A DNA stretch of 64,000 nt. Origin: Neofusicoccum parvum (taxonomy: Eukaryota > Ascomycota > Dothideomycetes > Botryosphaeriales > Botryosphaeriaceae). The translations under genes and the position numbers were made by a program. The DNA lies in contig CP087209.1 of assembly GCA_020912385.1 (NCBI GenBank), positions 434,001 to 498,000 of the forward strand. The letters run 5' to 3'. The notes below the pieces were generated by a model. That model did not search any database. It was not told the origin of the DNA and saw nothing but the letters and a program-made list of their open reading frames with translations. Positions 58,880 through 64,000 of this stretch are shown piece after piece (within the stretch, counting starts at the first letter, position 1; the number at the start of each line of letters is the position of its first letter).

Positions 58880-61800
58880 TGTGGATGATTTGGTGGGTTG
58901 ATCGGGGGGGATTCTGGATTAGGAAGCTGTGGATCTGTTGTGAAGCGGTGAGATGATTGCTGTCTGAGTGAGCTCATGTCCGGCACAGCTGAGGTGGACT
59001 ATATAGTGAATTCGAGGAGCGTGCTCTCGGACCGGGAGGCAGCACGGAGAGGCATCCCCACGACGAGGCCGTTCGGCGAAGCTCGGGCACACGGCCCCCA
59101 TCCGGATGGTGTTTTCCTCGTTGAATTGGCATGGCCCTGGCCTCAGAATAGAAGCGGGCGCTAGCTGGCTCGCCTCAGATTTTGGCGTAGTGCGTAGGGA
59201 TGCGAGGCTTCGGACACGCGGGGCCGAAGCTGTGTCGCTCAATCAGCGGCGTCATCCAGCGGCCAGGGCGCCGGCTGTTGAGAGGCTGAGACGCGGTGCA
59301 GCACTCGGCCTGCAGCGCAGCGTCTTCGCCCGAGGCGTTCGGCGCCGTGCAAAGCGCGAGCGCGAGGCGGGAGTGGGACGGTGGGCGTGCGGCGTGCGGC
59401 GTGCGGCTGCTGAGGGCGCGACGACGCGGTGCGGGCGAGTTGCCCCGGCTGACGCCCGATAAGCCGCCCGATAAGCGTCGGCCCGGAAAAACGCGCGCTG
59501 CCGGGCGCCCGCAAGTCAGCAGCGCTGCCGCCGTCACAGCGCTGCCGCTGCCGCTGCCTCCACGTCGCCCAGCCGCCGACCAACAGCCCCGTCGCTCCCT
59601 TGCTGCGGCACGACGCGACCCAGACGTCGCCGTGAGATCTGCGCCCTATCTGCACAGAATGCTGACCTGTGTGCGTCTGCCTGAGATAGCCGTCCCAACC
59701 CCCACGGTGCAGCACCGCCAGTCGGGATTTTTCACCGCTGTACAACGGCAGGCACGATACAAAATGCAGGCTGTCTGCGCGCACAAGTCGCCGCCGACGT
59801 TCCAATGCCGCCCGTCTGAATGTCTTGAGCGTCGTCGATGTCACGCCCGGTCGCGCATGCGTGCAGCTGCTGCGAAAAGCAATTCTTCGACGCATCTGCG
59901 ACCGCCGGCTTCGCGCCATCGGCCACGGCCTCGACGGGCTCTAGTGCCCTGGTGTCCTGCACAGGTGGCTGCGGGGACTGCGCTGAGCCTGCTGTCATCG
60001 ATTTCGGACTTCGCCCAACTTCCCCCCGCTCTCCGCCCGGATTCGCCAACACACGGACTTCGCAGAATGCACTCCGGACTTCGCCCTCGACCACTTGCCA
60101 AGCCCAGGGACCTCCAGATTCCCCGTCGCCCGCCCTCCCCATCGCCGATGGCCTCTGGCGCCGTGCTTCCACCGTCCACTCTCCATTTCCCCGTCGTGGT
60201 CGGTCCGCCACCCGGGCACGTGATATCGGATATCGGCCGGCCTGCTCCACTCTGCACTCTGCATGCTTGCGGCGCTTAGCACAGCAGCCGCCTCTGCTGG
60301 AGAGCCGTTGCAATGTAGGACAAACTGCTTGCGGCTCTGACTGGCACCGCGTCAGCCCATTCCCCCTGATCCCCGCATGGAGCCGCCACGACATGGGACT
60401 GCAAGCAGCAACGCTTCAGGAACAAGATGGCCGCAGGAATGCAGACGCAATGGCATCCCCTCATGGGTCCGGCATGGTCAGCACGTACCACCGTCTCCAG
60501 GAAATACACACAACGCACACGTCTCGCAGCTTCGGCTCCCAAAGCAGAAGCATCAAGGCCTGTTTTGGCTTGGTCTCTTGTCTGGCGGCTATTTGACTAT
60601 ACGGAGGCGTCTGAACTTTGCCCGGGCCTTGTACCCATGCCCACCGTCTGTTCGGCCGGGAAACACAGACCACGCGGGGCACGGATAGACCGCCAGACTG
60701 TCAGCATCCACATCCTGCGCTTCTGCCTCTACCCACTCATGAGTCTTTGCACAATGCCGTTCGCTGAAGGTGGCTAGCCAGTGGAAGATCAGCAGCTGCT
60801 GCGTTCTGCCTGTTATGCTTACACCAAACGGTCCTCCGCCCGGACTATCATGTAAGTGGATCCGGGGAAGGGCCGCCTGGCGTGTGTCTGCCTTGGACGT
60901 TAGCCCCAGCCTCTCCCGTCCGGCCATGGGGTGGTGGTAGAAGATCTGGAGCCCGACGATAGACTAAGAATGGGCTGTGTGTCTCATGCCTTGCCAGCCT
61001 CCCAGTCCGCCGGCCGGCATGTCTCGTATCTGAGTCCGGGCGGACAGTCTCATCTGGTAAGTGATTGGCGGCGGAAGAGCTAACGGCCTTGCCCAGTGCT
61101 TGCAGCTGGATCCCGCTGCACGGAGTGAGAAGCTTGTCCAAGACTTCCTCCTTGGGATGGTTGCCGCCCCCGTGGTGGAGCATGAAATCATCACCATAGC
61201 GTCGGTACTACGTCTCGCGTGCTTGTGCTCCACACTCCCCTCTGGCCACTCAATGCAGTTTCACAACAAGAAAAACAATGGGTACATATGTAGCAACGGG
61301 CGTGACAGAAGCTGCGTCTAGCGTCTGGCGTTTCTGCAGTCAGGCGTGGATGTGGGATCGTTGATGAAGGAGCGGCTCCTGCATGCGTCGCCGAGCCCTA
61401 GAGCTCGGCCGAGCCTACGTAACTGTTCAGGCTGCTTGAAAAGGTGGGAAGCGCCGGGCTATGGTGTTGATCGCCCATCCGGCCGCGTGGTTGGAAGGTA
61501 GGTACGCCGCCCTCCGGGTCCAATGGGCAAGAGAGGAGAGCCTGAGCGGACTTTTGGCGTCAGCGGGGATTTGGACGCTGCGCAAGCCAATTTGTCCGGC
61601 CGGGGTGATATTACATGCTCTCTAGCGCGGCGCGTGCCGACAGAGCAAGAACGGAGGTGGAAATAGAGTATAGTATTGATTGACGTGAACAGTGCGTGCG
61701 TAATGTATGCAGGTATTAATATGGCGCCCGGTCCGTGTGTAGCAGCAACAGTATAAGGCTGACCATCTCTCCCTTCCCATCCCGCCCTTTCGGAAGGACT

Positions 61801-63647
61801 GCTGCCCAGGAGTCCTCTTCTTGTGGCACCCATCCCCTATTATCGTTCGCCCTCGGTCCACCGCCAAACACTCAACAGTCAAAAGAAAAGAAAGAAGCAA
61901 GCACATAAGTAACTGGAAACACGGAGGAGAGGAGGCCTGATTTATCCGAGGGACAAAAGGAACGCCCGAACTCACCTACTCGATCCCACCATACCGTGGC
62001 TCCGAGCACCCGCCCAGCCCTACCTACGCCGCACACGTATACGCATACGCAATCTACGCCTATACACAAGACAGCCAAGACGGACAAGAGCAACCACGTG
62101 GTAGGGAAGGATACATATGAAGAGGGGAGAAGCAACATCAAGCAAGACATTGGGAAAGGGAAACAATCAAAAAGCATTACGACGCCGACGCCGTCGTCAT
62201 TGGTTGGGTGTGGTATGCGCCGGTCAAGACACGCCCTACCGCATGAAGACGACGATAGCCACGACGACGGCGGCCGGCGGGGGACCAAGGAGGAGAACGG
62301 GATCTCCAGGCTGGCGCCTCTCTCGTGTGGAGCGCCGGTCAGTCGGACGACGGATTAGTGATGTGGGTTGTGGTGTAGCATTACCACCCGCGCGGCCGCC
62401 GCCCCCATCCCACCGACCCAACCCGCCGCCGCACCACTCACACACATGACATGCATACTGACGCGACCCCTCACCTCCATCAATCATATCTCATCAACCC
62501 CCATCTTCACCACCTCCCCCTACCCCGCCTCCCCGCTAAGCTACTTGCAACCCACCAACGTTCTGGTCCTTCCTTTCGTCCCCTCCCCCCTTTGCTGCTG
62601 CAACGAACCGAAAACGACAGCCGCCCACTCGTCCTCCTTCCACCGTCGCAGCCACCCACCACGATACACCAATCGCGCCGACAGCCTCCTCATCACCTCC
62701 CCCCTTCCCCCGCATCAACCGATTGAGCCACCTACCACACCGGCGACCAATCAACCCAGCCGACCCTTGGTCTCATCACTCATGATGAAACACATCACAG
62801 GACCAAACGTTCAGCCCAGATCAGGTTTCTTCCACAAGGCGGAGAAAGAGTTACGAGGCAAGACAAGACAAGTCAAGACACGCACAAGGCAAGACAAAGA
62901 AGACACTTCTTATGTATGCGTCAATAACGTCTTATCGATTTTCGCCACCTATCAATCAACGCGCCCGGATTGCGACTACATACTAAGTATTACCCAATAC
63001 CGCATCGTCTATGATCGGTCGCAAAAAGACTAACAAGCAGAACAGAAGAAGAGCGCGCGCAAGCACACCGTACAAGAAGGCAAGCGACGGCAATGAAGAC
63101 GAACGCAGACGAACGCAGGCAGACGGACGGACGGACGTATTCTGAACTGAACGCTTCAAAAGGACGAGCGATTACATCTCCGGCCTTTTGCGGCCAAACA
63201 TACACATTACTCTCGGTCGAGTCGACGTTATCATCTTCTCTCTTTTTTTTCCTCTCTTCGCTCTTCTCCCACTCGTCCATGTCGGTCGGTTTCCTCCCCC
63301 ACCTCCTTCCCAAAGGAGGTGGAGAGCAAGGGATGACGACATGGTCCACCCACGGCGACATGACTTCGCTCATGCATGGCACCTGCCTATCGAAGCAACA
63401 GCAGAGATAAGCGGATGCCGACCGGCAACAAAAGGCGCACGACGCGCGCCCCGGTGCTCGAGGCGCCTCGACCACAGTTTTGCGACCGGGCAACAGCGAC
63501 CGTCATCGCTTCGATAACGACGCAGAGTCATCGCGCTGGCTGGAAACCACATCCTCTCGATGCGAACACCGATGGTGGCTGCGCTCGACCCACCACGAGG
63601 GTGGAGGCTTCGTCGATCTGGTGGGTGCCGCTGGCGGACACGCACGT
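58880..63647. other. 4.8-kb region between the melanin reductase and the regulator
   Basis: Holds the reductase promoter and the 3' flank of the regulator. The GC-rich part (59200-60300) has long frames on both strands without domains; 61900-63000 is rich in short simple runs and pyrimidines. I see no gene. Confidence 0.55.
58999..59005 (-). promoter_or_regulatory. TATA box of the naphthol reductase gene
   Basis: CTATATAG, readable on either strand as TATATAG, lies about 120 bp before the start codon at 58879. Confidence 0.5.
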
Positions 63648-64000
63648 TCAACCCCTCGCAAGCCTCTCGAGCTTGCCTCGGATGCCGTCGGAGAAGCGAG
63701 TGGCATAGCCCTCGTCGACGACGTCGATGCAGTGGGTGAGGACCGCGAAAGCGTTGTCCATGCCCAACTGCGAGCCGTCGCGCTTTGTCAGTGTCGGCAC
63801 ACCCTCGCGCTTGGTCAAGTAGCGGCTGATCAGTGGGTGCTCAGCAGGCAGGCTGTCGACCGCGAAGCTCGGCCCAGGCACCGGGAACATGGCGCTGGGC
63901 GGCGAGATGCCCTCGTTGTGGGTGAGGGCGTCGGTCCACAAGATGAGAGCGACGCGGTAGATGGCGCCGGCCCACCACGGCGGACGGACGGCGCGAGGCA
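63648..64000 (-). CDS. cmr1: fungal-specific transcription factor, C-terminal end (Cmr1-like melanin regulator)
   Basis: Seen: the frame is open from the right edge to a TGA at 63648-63650, giving the last 116 residues or so. It reads WWAGAIYRVALILWTDALT, SPPSAMFPVPGPSFAVDSLP, EHPLISRYLTKREGVPTLT, GMDNAFAVLTHCIDVVDEG and FSDGIRGKLERLARG. Known: this is the conserved C-terminus of large fungal regulators with zinc fingers and a fungal-specific domain; the closest family I recall is Cmr1/Pig1, which controls DHN-melanin genes. The DNA-binding part is outside the window, so identity rests on the C-terminus and on the nearby naphthol reductase gene, the same pairing as in Cochliobolus and Colletotrichum relatives. 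Confidence 0.72.
   Translation of the reverse strand, partial: PRAVRPPWWAGAIYRVALILWTDALTHNEGISPPSAMFPVPGPSFAVDSLPAEHPLISRYLTKREGVPTLTKRDGSQLGMDNAFAVLTHCIDVVDEGYATRFSDGIRGKLERLARG

Noticed and set aside
59296..60279. 327-codon plus-strand ORF and equally long antisense ORFs
   Set aside because: High-GC sequence gives long frames on several strands at once; composition is Arg/Pro/Ala-rich, and there is no domain, signal or splice pattern.
61872..62288. Hydrophobic minus-strand ORF of 138 codons
   Set aside because: The hydrophobicity comes from GT-rich simple sequence; no homologue-like motif, start context or exon structure.

Overview
The window is nuclear DNA of a filamentous ascomycete (Pezizomycotina; probably Dothideomycetes, an inference from the gene set). 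Evidence: many short GT-AG introns of 46-75 nt with CTAAC/CTGAC branch points, GC-rich genes on both strands, and fungal-specific families (NoxA, AA9 LPMO, GH71 mutanase, Sds23, Dam1, Ytp1, a DHN-melanin reductase, and a Cmr1-like regulator tail). There are no operons, CRISPR arrays, intact transposons or viral genes.

Layout. 0-13 kb: 3' end of a Ras-type GTPase (+), GH17 cell-wall glucanase (-), a divergent pair of protein-isoaspartate methyltransferase (-) and HAUS1-like augmin subunit (+), then a five-strand-shift-free four-exon Slm1-like BAR-PH protein (-). 13-26 kb: AA9 LPMO (+), a decayed aspartic-protease-like gene (-), Sds23 (+), a gene-free stretch carrying an imperfect inverted repeat, a Sec14/Csr1-like lipid-transfer protein (-), and DASH subunit Dam1 (+). 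26-41 kb: Ytp1-like membrane protein (-), a 4.2 kb gene-poor stretch, GH71 alpha-1,3-glucanase (-), two tiny divergent Ser/Gly-rich ORFs with matched TATA boxes, and NADPH oxidase NoxA (-). 41-53 kb: a short-chain dehydrogenase with a GC-AG intron (-), Emg1/Nep1 (+), a glyoxalase-fold/transmembrane/Ser-rich repeat fusion (+), and divergent Gaa1 (-) and rhomboid Rbd2 (+). 53-64 kb: a tRNA-Ser gene, an AT-richer gene-poor stretch, a tetra/trihydroxynaphthalene reductase (-), and at the right edge the C-terminus of a Cmr1-like melanin regulator (-).

The most notable item is the tRNA-Ser(UGA) gene at 53808-53954. It has the usual small anticodon-loop intron and also a 50-nt insertion in the D-loop that looks exactly like the spliceosomal introns of the neighbouring protein genes (GTATGT donor, CACTAAC branch region, TAG acceptor). 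Removing it restores a canonical class II D-arm. I know of no fungal nuclear tRNA described with an mRNA-type intron at this place.

Themes: cell-wall and plant-biomass enzymes (GH17, AA9, GH71), the cell surface (Gaa1 GPI attachment, Slm1), ROS-driven development (NoxA), mitosis (HAUS1, Dam1, Sds23) and melanin (reductase plus regulator, with the polyketide synthase expected outside the window). All exon borders were placed by eye, with reading phase checked at every junction; none has been tested against transcripts.
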